In this document: one piece after another, positions 1 to 5,969 of the stretch
Position numbering within the stretch: the stretch's first letter is position 1
How the letters are laid out: each line of letters starts with the position of its first letter
Assembly: GCA_016302215.1 (NCBI GenBank)
Contig: JAEDNZ010000114.1
Location: forward strand, 1-6,049
Length of the DNA stretch: 6,049 nucleotides
Direction of reading: 5' to 3'
Source: Muribaculaceae bacterium
GTDB lineage: Bacteria; Bacteroidota; Bacteroidia; Bacteroidales; Muribaculaceae
Position numbers and translations under genes: made by a program
Notes under the pieces: model-generated
Database searches by the model: none
Seen by the model: only the letters and a program-made list of their open reading frames with translations
Told to the model about the DNA's origin: nothing

Positions 1-164
1 CGCATCAGATACGAGTACAGAGGCACTATGTGGCAGGGCTCATGGCTCGTGCCTTTGCTACATGACGATAGGCTCTGCACGAGCAGCGTCACCACCGCGA
101 GGATTACCGCCGAGCATAGGCTCCGACGGGCGTGTTTTGGGTAGATAGAGGTATTGGTTTGCAT
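1..164 (-). CDS. N-terminal part of an unidentified lipoprotein, cut by the window edge
   Basis: Read on the minus strand from ATG at 164-162, the frame stays open for 54 codons to the window edge, so only the start of the protein is visible. It begins MQTNTSIYPKHARRS, a basic n-region, followed by a hydrophobic stretch (about residues 16-31, with AVILAVVTLLV) and then LSSC, a good lipobox with Cys35 as the expected lipidated residue. This predicts export by Sec and processing by signal peptidase II. The residues after the cysteine (SKGTSHE) do not form the acidic surface-export signal of Bacteroidota surface lipoproteins, so a periplasm-facing location is more likely. GGAGAT lies about 10 bases upstream of the ATG, and a TAnnTTTG promoter element lies 23 bases upstream. 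I do not recognise the family from the roughly 20 mature residues available. It diverges from the amidase gene, so shared regulation is possible but not shown. Confidence 0.6.
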   Translation of the reverse strand, partial: MQTNTSIYPKHARRSLCSAVILAVVTLLVQSLSSCSKGTSHEPCHIVPLYSYLM

Positions 165-186
165 AAATATATCTCCAATTTTGCGA

Positions 187-194
187 CAAAATTA
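187..194 (-). promoter_or_regulatory. Promoter -7 element for the divergent lipoprotein gene
   Basis: On the minus strand the bases read TAATTTTG, an exact match to the Bacteroidota -7 consensus TAnnTTTG. Transcription should start a few bases further on, near 180, leaving a leader of about 15-20 bases before ATG 164. At the usual -33 distance there is only a run of T on the minus strand (around 213-218) rather than a clear TTTG. The site is predicted from sequence alone. Confidence 0.5.
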
Positions 195-258
195 GCAAAA
201 ACGTCTATAATTAAAAAACATATATGCTTAAAAACGCCAAAAGCTCAAAAATATTGAC

Positions 259-266
259 TACATTTG
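259..266 (+). promoter_or_regulatory. Promoter -7 element for the amidase-mlaD unit
   Basis: TACATTTG matches the Bacteroidota -7 consensus TAnnTTTG. It lies 36 bases before ATG 303, which would give a start site near 273 and a leader of about 30 bases. No good TTTG is present at the -33 distance (around 236-240). The element includes the TTG at 264-266, which argues that this TTG is promoter DNA and not the start codon of the amidase. A weaker alternative is a sigma70-like TTGACT (254-259) with TATAAA (279-284), but the spacing of 19 bases is long. Confidence 0.5.
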
Positions 267-302
267 CATAATTTTTGGTATAAATCGCCAATAGCCTTAT
301 TG

Positions 303-1436
303 ATGATAAAGCAAATCTGTAGTCTCATAGTGTGCGCGTTGTGCATCATGCCGCAATTGTTCGGCGCCAGCGACAAGCCTTTCACGGTGGTCCTCGACCC
401 GGGCCACGGCGGCAAGGACTATGGCTGTGTCGGAGCTATCACCAATGAAAAGACGATAGTCCTCGACGTGGCCCGTCGCGTCGGCGACTTGATTGCCGAG
501 GAGCTGCCGCAAGTCAAGACGGTGTTTACGCGCAAAGACGACCGCTTCATCGAGCTTTCCGAGCGCGCCAAGATTGCAAATAAGGCCGACGCCGATTTGT
601 TCATCTCGATACACGTCAACTCCGTGGATAAGCGCAGCAAAGGACGCGAGAAGGTGCAGGGAGCCTCGGTTTATACGCTCGGGTTGCATCGCACCGAGGC
701 TAACCTTGCCGTGGCTATGCGCGAAAACGCGGTCATTGAGCTGGAGCCGGATTTCTCTACCACTTATCAGGGTTTTGACCCTAACTCGTCTGAGTCGTAC
801 ATCATCTTTGAGCTCACGCAAAATCAGCACCTCAACCAAAGCATCGAGTTTGCCGACGCCGTCCAAACTCAGCTCGTAAAGGCCGCCGGGCGCATCGACA
901 AGGGTGTCCGACAAGCAGGCTTCCTGGTGCTCCGGGCCACGAGCATGCCTTCGGTGCTCGTCGAGCTGGATTTCATTTGCAATCCCGCGGCGGAGCGTTA
1001 CCTGGCGTCGGAGCAGGGGCGCAAGCAGTGCGCCGCAAGCATATTCAATGCCCTCCGTGCCTATTACGACAAGCATAGCTCCGGAGCGCCTCACACTAAG
1101 GCAAAAAAAAGCAAAGCCGACAAGAAGCGCCACGAGCCCACTGCCGCGGCTGATGACGATGCCGCGACGCGCTCCGATGACGCCGCCGACGCAAATGTCT
1201 CGTCAAACATCACTTATCATGTGCAGATACTAACCGCGCCCGCACAATTGGCGCCCAATGACGACCGCATCAAGGGCCGCGATGATGTATCATTCTACGT
1301 TGAAGACAACACCTACAAGTATATCGCTGGCAAATACGCCTCGTTTGCTGCCGCAAAAAAGGCGCTTTCTAAGCTAAAAAAGCTTTACAAGGGCGCTTTC
1401 ATCATCAAAATGCGCGATGGCGTGCGCCTAAAATGA
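303..1436 (+). CDS. N-acetylmuramoyl-L-alanine amidase (Amidase_3) with C-terminal SPOR-like region
   Basis: This zinc enzyme is expected to cleave the bond between N-acetylmuramic acid and L-alanine in peptidoglycan, acting in the periplasm during cell separation or wall turnover. From ATG 303 the protein has 377 residues. Residues 1-22 form a signal peptide (MIKQICSLIVCALCIMPQLFGA), and the Amidase_3 domain spans about 27-252. The zinc ligands are likely H35 in LDPGHGG, E49 in TNEKT and H104 in SIHVN, and E221 in SVLVELDFICN is the probable catalytic glutamate. Residues about 257-300 are a charged, alanine- and lysine-rich linker. Residues about 303-376 (YHVQIL, YKYIAGKYASFAAAKKAL, AFIIKMRDG) resemble the SPOR-like C-terminus of Bacteroidota amidases, which in SPOR proteins binds denuded glycan at division sites. 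An in-frame TTG at 264 would add 13 residues ahead of the signal peptide and sits inside a promoter element, so ATG 303 is preferred. mlaD follows after 67 bases with no visible promoter, so the two are probably one operon. Confidence 0.93.
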   Translation: MIKQICSLIVCALCIMPQLFGASDKPFTVVLDPGHGGKDYGCVGAITNEKTIVLDVARRVGDLIAEELPQVKTVFTRKDDRFIELSERAKIANKADADLFISIHVNSVDKRSKGREKVQGASVYTLGLHRTEANLAVAMRENAVIELEPDFSTTYQGFDPNSSESYIIFELTQNQHLNQSIEFADAVQTQLVKAAGRIDKGVRQAGFLVLRATSMPSVLVELDFICNPAAERYLASEQGRKQCAASIFNALRAYYDKHSSGAPHTKAKKSKADKKRHEPTAAADDDAATRSDDAADANVSSNITYHVQILTAPAQLAPNDDRIKGRDDVSFYVEDNTYKYIAGKYASFAAAKKALSKLKKLYKGAFIIKMRDGVRLK

Positions 1437-1503
1437 CACTCTCGCTTGTGTCTCATTCTCATCACTTTCAATAGAATAAAAAGAAAACAAAAGATACACA
1501 AAA

Positions 1504-2403
1504 ATGAAGAAGATATTTCGCAAGGAAGTGCTTATTGGGCTGATTACAGCCGTGGCTATGGCCATTCTTTTCATAGGCATCGATTTTCTCAAAGGCGTCA
1601 ATGTGTTTAAGGCCGCCAACTATTACTATGCCACATACACCAACGTCAACGGATTGGCACAGTCTGCTCCCGTCACTCTCAATGGTTTTAAGGTGGGCCA
1701 GGTGCGTGAGCTAAGCTATGACTACGACAATCCCGGTCATGTCAACGTGGAGCTGTCGCTCGACCGCGAGCTGAAGCTCCCGCTGGGCACTCGCGCCGTC
1801 CTGGCTTCTGACCTCCTCGGCACAGCCTCGATTACTCTCGAGTTCTCTGACAGCAAAAGCTACCACGCCGTGGGCGATAAGCTCGAAGGGGCGGTTCAGC
1901 CGGCTCTCATGGACAATGTGTCTAAGGAGCTGCTCCCTTCAGTGGCCGCCATATTCCCAAAGATTGACAGCCTCCTCACCACCGTCAACACTCTCGTGTC
2001 TGACCCCGCGCTCGCTGCATCGGTGCAGCGCCTCAATGCCATCACCGCTAACCTGGAGGCCACGACGCGCTCTATCCACTCTGTCGTAGCTTCGCTGCCG
2101 CCGGTGGTCAGCAATGTCAAGTCTATTACCGGCAACTTTGATGCCGCATCGGCCGACATCGCTGCCGTCACAGCCAACCTCCGCACTATGCCGCTCGACA
2201 GCCTCGCAGATAACCTTGCCGCCACCACGGCTAACCTCCGACAGCTCAGCGTCCAGCTCAACGACCCAAACTCTACGCTCGGGCTCCTCATGCACGACAA
2301 GGCTTTGTATAACAACCTCAATAATACCATCTCTTCGCTCGACTCACTGTTTGTAGATATCAAGCGCAACCCCAAGCGCTACATCAGCATCAAGCTGCTC
2401 TGA
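1504..2403 (+). CDS. mlaD: MCE/MlaD-family lipid-transport substrate-binding protein
   Basis: This is a 299-residue inner-membrane-anchored periplasmic protein of the MCE family, expected to carry phospholipids between inner and outer membrane together with an MlaE-type permease and an MlaF-type ATPase. The short basic N-terminus (MKKIFRKE) is followed by one membrane segment (about 9-27, VLIGLITAVAMAILFIGI) and a single MCE domain (about 38-115) with the typical pattern YTNVNGLAQSAPVTLNGFKVGQV and LLGTASITLEF. The rest (about 135-280) is predicted helical, with the word TANL three times (181-184, 223-226, 242-245), consistent with long helices that form a channel in hexameric MCE proteins. 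The end, TLGLLMHDKALYNNL and NPKRYISIKLL, is the characteristic C-terminus of Bacteroidota members. No ATPase or permease gene lies beside it. The start ATG follows an A-rich leader without a Shine-Dalgarno. It lies downstream of the amidase and is closed by the terminator at 2432-2481. Confidence 0.9.
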   Translation: MKKIFRKEVLIGLITAVAMAILFIGIDFLKGVNVFKAANYYYATYTNVNGLAQSAPVTLNGFKVGQVRELSYDYDNPGHVNVELSLDRELKLPLGTRAVLASDLLGTASITLEFSDSKSYHAVGDKLEGAVQPALMDNVSKELLPSVAAIFPKIDSLLTTVNTLVSDPALAASVQRLNAITANLEATTRSIHSVVASLPPVVSNVKSITGNFDAASADIAAVTANLRTMPLDSLADNLAATTANLRQLSVQLNDPNSTLGLLMHDKALYNNLNNTISSLDSLFVDIKRNPKRYISIKLL

Positions 2404-2431
2404 CAAGCTATCATCACAGACATTTTTTCAT

Positions 2432-2481
2432 AGCGCAGCGCCCCGCTTCTATAAAAGATAGGGGGCGCTGCTGCGCTTTTT
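2432..2481 (+). terminator. Intrinsic terminator after mlaD
   Basis: AGCGC (2432-2436) pairs with GCGCT (2473-2477), and AGCGCCCC (2437-2444) pairs with GGGGCGCT (2462-2469), with a three-base bulge at 2470-2472. This gives a GC-rich stem of 13 pairs around a loop of 17 bases, followed at once by TTTTT (2477-2481). It lies 28 bases after the mlaD stop codon and ends the amidase-mlaD unit before the ftsY promoter. The lack of an A-run before the stem makes it a plus-strand terminator only. Confidence 0.88.
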
Positions 2482-2537
2482 ATGATGCCTATTTGCCAAT
2501 TTATTGAGTGACTGCTGACTGTATCAATATTTTTTGC

Positions 2538-2545
2538 TACCTTTG
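2538..2545 (+). promoter_or_regulatory. Promoter -7 element for the ftsY-rimO-menF unit
   Basis: TACCTTTG matches the Bacteroidota consensus TAnnTTTG and lies 34 bases before the ftsY start codon, after the upstream terminator. At the -33 distance only GCTG (2514-2517) is present, a partial match to TTTG. The predicted leader is about 25-30 bases, AT-rich and without a Shine-Dalgarno. Confidence 0.6.
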
Positions 2546-2579
2546 TAAAAAATTAATAGAATTATAGATAGCTGTAAAT

Positions 2580-3536
2580 ATGGGATTTTTTAATTTCCTC
2601 AGTAAAGATAAAAAGGAGACCCTCGACAAGGGCCTCGAGAAGACCAAGGTAGGGTTTATGGGCCGGCTCAAGCGTATGCTCGTGGGCCGCAAGAAGATTG
2701 ATGCTGATTTCCTCGACGAGCTTGAAGAGGTGCTCATCAGCAGCGACGTAGGCGCCGAAACCACGCTCAAAATCATTGACCGCATCGAGCAGCGCGCCGA
2801 GGCCGACAAATATGTTGACCTCGATGAGCTCAACGGCATGCTCTGCGAGGAGATTTCTTCGCTTTTGGCAGAGAATGACCACTGCGACCGCATAGGCGAT
2901 TTTGATACCCCGGCCGGTGCTAAGCCCTATGTGATTATGGTGGTCGGCGTTAATGGCGTCGGTAAGACCACCACCATTGGCAAGCTCGCCTACCAATATA
3001 AGGCCGCCGGAAAAAAGGTGATGCTCGGCGCTGCCGACACTTACCGCGCTGCAGCTATTGAGCAGCTCGAGGAGTGGGCCTCGCGTGCCGACGTGCCCAT
3101 CGTCAAGCAAAAATTAGGCTCGGACCCCGCCGCCGTGGCTTTTGACACGCTGTCTTCGGCCGTCGCTAACGCCTGCGATGTCGTCCTCATTGACACCGCC
3201 GGACGTCTGCACAATAAGAAGGGCCTCATGGACGAGCTGTCTAAGATTAAACGCGTAATGGACAAGGTGGTGCCCGGCGCACCGCACGAGGTGCTCCTCG
3301 TACTCGACGGCTCTACCGGCCAAAACGCCATTGAACAGGCACGCCAATTCTCGGCCGCTACTCAGGTCACTGACCTCGCTATCACTAAGCTCGACGGCAC
3401 CGCAAAGGGTGGCGTAGTCATTGGCATCAGCGACCAATTCAAGATACCGGTGAAATATATAGGCCTCGGCGAGGGCATCACTGACCTCCAAGTGTTTGAC
3501 AACAAGGCTTTTGTGGAGTCACTATTTAAGAACTGA
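2580..3536 (+). CDS. ftsY: Signal recognition particle receptor FtsY
   Basis: FtsY is the membrane-associated SRP GTPase that docks Ffh-bound ribosomes at the Sec translocon for insertion of membrane proteins. The 318-residue protein has an N-domain helical bundle (about 10-100) and an NG GTPase domain. Visible GTPase motifs are G1 GVNGVGKT (123-130), G2 DTYRAAA (153-159), G3 DTAGR (205-209), G4 TKLD (269-272) and the closing GLGEG (295-299). The long acidic A-domain of the E. coli protein is absent, leaving only a short N-terminal stretch (MGFFNFLSKDKKE) that may serve as an amphipathic lipid-binding helix; this short form is usual in Bacteroidota. The protein is FtsY and not Ffh because it lacks the methionine-rich M-domain. 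It starts the second transcription unit, with rimO 30 bases downstream. The ATG is supported by the family-typical beginning and by the promoter upstream. Confidence 0.97.
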   Translation: MGFFNFLSKDKKETLDKGLEKTKVGFMGRLKRMLVGRKKIDADFLDELEEVLISSDVGAETTLKIIDRIEQRAEADKYVDLDELNGMLCEEISSLLAENDHCDRIGDFDTPAGAKPYVIMVVGVNGVGKTTTIGKLAYQYKAAGKKVMLGAADTYRAAAIEQLEEWASRADVPIVKQKLGSDPAAVAFDTLSSAVANACDVVLIDTAGRLHNKKGLMDELSKIKRVMDKVVPGAPHEVLLVLDGSTGQNAIEQARQFSAATQVTDLAITKLDGTAKGGVVIGISDQFKIPVKYIGLGEGITDLQVFDNKAFVESLFKN

Positions 3537-3547
3537 CCCAAGTAAAT

Positions 3548-3556
3548 AGGAAGGAG
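3548..3556 (+). promoter_or_regulatory. Strong Shine-Dalgarno for rimO
   Basis: AGGAAGGAG contains a near-perfect anti-16S match (GGAG) 10 bases before ATG 3567. It supports that start codon. It stands out because mlaD and ftsY have A/T-rich leaders without such a site, as is common in Bacteroidota. Confidence 0.7.
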
Positions 3557-3566
3557 CGCACACACT

Positions 3567-4865
3567 ATGCTTGTCAACCTTATTACCATGGGCTGCTCAA
3601 AAAACCTGGTTGACACAGGCCGGGTGGGCACACTGCTGGCGGAGTCGGGCTTTGAAGTTGCATCGGAGCTGAGCTTTGACTGCGGTGGAATTGTCGTGAT
3701 TAACACCTGCGGCTTCATTGGCGATGCCAAGGAGGAGTCGATTGAGATGATCTTGTCGGCATGTAAGGCCAAAGCCGACGGCCTCGTGGACGCCGTCTAT
3801 GTTATGGGTTGCCTATCCCAACGATACCGCAACGAGCTCCCCGACAGCATTCCCGAGGTGGACGCTTGGTACGGCAAGTTTGACTGGCGCGGCCTCGCAG
3901 CCGACCTCGCAGCAAAGTATGAGCCTGACGCCGCCGAAAAACCGGCCGTCGAGGCTGATAGCGAGGTGCCCGTATCTGCTTATATCAAAATCGCCGAGGG
4001 GTGCAATCGCTTTTGCGCATTCTGCGCCATTCCCCTCATCACAGGCCGATATGTGTCGCGTCCGGTCGAGGAGGTGCTCGACGAGGTGCGGCGCCTCGCT
4101 GCCGCCGGCACGCGCGAGTTTAACATCATAGCGCAAGACCTGTCCTACTACGGCCGCGACATCTACGGCGGTCAATCGGCCCTGGCGCGCCTAATTGACG
4201 CTATGGCCGACATCGAGGGCGTGGAGTGGATTCGCCTACACTATGCCTACCCCGCTGACTTCCCCTACGACGTGCTGGAGGTGATGGCCCGCCGCAGCAA
4301 TGTATGCAAATACCTCGACATTGCCTTGCAGCATATCTCCGATAAGGTGCTCTCAAATATGCGCCGACACATCGATGCCGATGGCACACGCCGGCTGCTC
4401 GCTCGTATTCGTGCCGCCGTCCCCGGCATTCATATTCGCACCACTCTAATGGTCGGCTTCCCCGGCGAGGGTGACGCGGAGTTTGATGAGCTACTCGCCT
4501 TTGTCAAGGAGCAGCGTTTTGAGCGCATGGGAGCCTTTGCTTACTGCGAGGAGGACGACACCTTTGCGGCTCTGAATTATGACGACGACATTCCGCAGGA
4601 GGTCAAGCAGGCCCGCCTCGACAAGCTCATGGCAATTCAGGAGGATATATCCTACGACGTCAACCGCGCTAAAATAGGCTCTAAACTGCGTGTCCTCGTC
4701 ACTGACGAGAATGATGATTATTATGTGGGGCGCACTGAGTTTGACTCGCCCGAGGTGGACCCCGAGGTGCTGATTAGCAAGGATTGCCATATTAGCACCG
4801 GTTCGTTTGTCAACGTGGAAATTACGGGCGCCGAGCCTTATGAAATCATCGGCCGTGTATGCTGA
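3567..4865 (+). CDS. rimO: Ribosomal protein S12 methylthiotransferase RimO
   Basis: RimO is a radical-SAM enzyme with two iron-sulfur clusters that adds a methylthio group to the conserved aspartate of ribosomal protein S12 (Asp88 in E. coli). The 432-residue protein has the full family architecture. The N-terminal UPF0004 domain supplies the auxiliary-cluster cysteines C10 (MGCSKNLVDTG), C48 (NTCGF) and C82 (MGCLSQR). The radical-SAM domain (about 135-360) carries CNRFCAFC, with C146, C150 and C153. The C-terminal TRAM domain covers about 364-430. RimO is preferred over its relative MiaB because of the GCSKNLVD start, the AEGCNRFCAFC context and the length. The gene begins 30 bases after ftsY with a strong Shine-Dalgarno, and its last 26 bases overlap the start of the isochorismate synthase gene in another frame. 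Pairing of rimO with ftsY is common in Bacteroidales. Confidence 0.96.
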   Translation: MLVNLITMGCSKNLVDTGRVGTLLAESGFEVASELSFDCGGIVVINTCGFIGDAKEESIEMILSACKAKADGLVDAVYVMGCLSQRYRNELPDSIPEVDAWYGKFDWRGLAADLAAKYEPDAAEKPAVEADSEVPVSAYIKIAEGCNRFCAFCAIPLITGRYVSRPVEEVLDEVRRLAAAGTREFNIIAQDLSYYGRDIYGGQSALARLIDAMADIEGVEWIRLHYAYPADFPYDVLEVMARRSNVCKYLDIALQHISDKVLSNMRRHIDADGTRRLLARIRAAVPGIHIRTTLMVGFPGEGDAEFDELLAFVKEQRFERMGAFAYCEEDDTFAALNYDDDIPQEVKQARLDKLMAIQEDISYDVNRAKIGSKLRVLVTDENDDYYVGRTEFDSPEVDPEVLISKDCHISTGSFVNVEITGAEPYEIIGRVC

Positions 4866-5844
4866 CATTGCGGCGCTTATCGCCGATGGCAAGCCTATGG
4901 CATTATGGCTTGACCCGGACGGCCGGTTACATAAGGCCTCTGCCTCTGAGCCTTTTATAATAGTGGAGGCGTGGGCTAAGTACGCTGACCGGCACGTGAT
5001 TGGCGGCAAAAGCCTTGCTACCACTGACACATTCACCGAGACGCCACATGCTTATGAGGTGGAGCCGCATTCTACGCTGCGCGGCGACTATATTCCGGCC
5101 GTGAACGCCGTGATTGACAGTCTCAAGGAGCGTGGCGGCAAAAGCGTCATTTCGCGCACCACTTGCGGCTCCTCTGACGGCATCGACTGGGCCGCCGTTG
5201 CGATGCGTTACTTCGAACGATACCCCGCCACTATGCGTTATCTGTACTTCACGCCTCAGACCGGATATTGGCTGGGAGCATCGCCTGAGCTGCTATACCG
5301 CGGCGATGGACGCTCGCATATCGACACGATGGCGCTCGCAGGCACGCGACGCCGATGCATCGGTGAATGGGATATGAAGAATGTCCGCGAGCACCGCATC
5401 GTGGTGGACTACATCACTGCGGTGCTCACCGACTGTGGCCTCAACGTCACTGTCAACGATATGCAGACACTTGACTATGGCATCATTCAGCATCTGCTCT
5501 CACGCATCAGCGCCGTGGGGCATTATGCCGGACACGCTGCCATCATTGACAAGCTCAGCCCTACCCCGGCTCTCGCCGGTTTTCCGCTTGACGCGGCGCG
5601 GCGCGACATTAACAGCGCCGAGCTACACTCGCGCCGATGCTACAGCGGATACATAGCCTTCGGCGCTGACGACACCCGATTGGAGGCCTACGTCAACCTG
5701 CGATGCGTCAATTTTGACAAGCACCGCTGGTGCATATACACCGGCGGTGGCATCACCGCTGACTCAACGGCCGAAGACGAGTGGCGCGAGAGCGAAGTCA
5801 AAGCCGCCGTCCTCGCCGACATCATCACCTCCAGCCGCCTATAA
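4840..5844 (+). CDS. menF: Isochorismate synthase (chorismate-binding enzyme, MenF/EntC type)
   Basis: The enzyme is expected to convert chorismate to isochorismate with Mg2+, the first step of menaquinone synthesis, in the cytoplasm. From ATG 4840 it has 334 residues, shorter than E. coli EntC (391) and MenF (431), with a reduced N-terminal half and a complete chorismate-binding core (about 82-330). Motifs are KSVISR (K101, position of the family catalytic lysine), WLGASPELL (E150, likely general acid), ALAGTRR (165-171, close to EntC LAGSARR), REHRIVVDY (E184, Mg ligand position), PTPALAGFP (241-249), RRCYSGYI (265-272) and TGGGITADSTAEDEWRESEVK (301-321, with glutamates at the second Mg ligand position). 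The LAGT context favours isochorismate synthase over anthranilate or aminodeoxychorismate synthase; a salicylate synthase cannot be excluded by motifs alone. TTG 4807 and GTG 4855 are alternative starts. No menD or other men gene appears in the remaining 205 bases, so its pathway partners lie elsewhere or further downstream. Confidence 0.88.
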   Translation: MKSSAVYADIAALIADGKPMALWLDPDGRLHKASASEPFIIVEAWAKYADRHVIGGKSLATTDTFTETPHAYEVEPHSTLRGDYIPAVNAVIDSLKERGGKSVISRTTCGSSDGIDWAAVAMRYFERYPATMRYLYFTPQTGYWLGASPELLYRGDGRSHIDTMALAGTRRRCIGEWDMKNVREHRIVVDYITAVLTDCGLNVTVNDMQTLDYGIIQHLLSRISAVGHYAGHAAIIDKLSPTPALAGFPLDAARRDINSAELHSRRCYSGYIAFGADDTRLEAYVNLRCVNFDKHRWCIYTGGGITADSTAEDEWRESEVKAAVLADIITSSRL

Positions 5845-5849
5845 CTTCA

Positions 5850-5969
5850 GGCTGAAAGCCGTAACCACGGCGAGCCTGAAAGGCTCGCTGTGCATTAGCC
5901 GGGGGCAAGGCCGTCCCCGACGGCCGCAGCCCTCGGTCAGCCTCGATAGCATCATAAAGTCTGAAAGAC
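5850..5969. repeat. Cluster of GAA-capped hairpins, probable dispersed structured repeat
   Basis: Three hairpins share the core CTGAAAG or close to it, each with a GAA loop but with different stems: GGCT/AGCC (5850-5860), GCGAGCCT/AGGCTCGC (5870-5888) and GTCT/AGAC (5959-5969). Between the second and third lies a nested structure. The outer arms CCGGGGGC (5899-5906) and GCCCTCGG (5929-5936) pair over 8 positions with one G-T wobble. They enclose a perfect 7-pair hairpin, GGCCGTC (5909-5915) with GACGGCC (5919-5925) and loop CCC. CCGT/ACGG (5859-5870) offers a further small alternative hairpin between the first two. The block starts 6 bases after the menF stop and has no T-run, so it is not a standard terminator. 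From memory it resembles short intergenic repeats scattered in Bacteroidales genomes, but only one copy is visible here, so the repeat status is inferred. Confidence 0.55.

Noticed and set aside
297..1133. Long minus-strand open frame opposite the amidase gene (278 codons)
   Set aside because: It lies wholly opposite a gene with clear Amidase_3 motifs. Its product resembles no family, and such mirror frames are expected in GC-rich genes.
2562..3110. Minus-strand open frame opposite ftsY (182 codons)
   Set aside because: The plus strand encodes a complete FtsY with all GTPase motifs, and the minus frame has no recognisable domain and would run through the ftsY start.
4807..4839. TTG 4807 as the start of the isochorismate synthase
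   Set aside because: It adds 11 residues that do not resemble the family N-terminus and increases the overlap with rimO to 59 bases; ATG 4840 is simpler.
4491..5036. Minus-strand open frame across the rimO-menF junction (181 codons)
   Set aside because: Both plus-strand genes are supported by conserved motifs, and this frame looks like an antisense shadow.
5850..5969. CRISPR array or intrinsic terminator at the hairpin cluster
   Set aside because: The units are not direct repeats with even spacers, and no T-run follows any of the stems.
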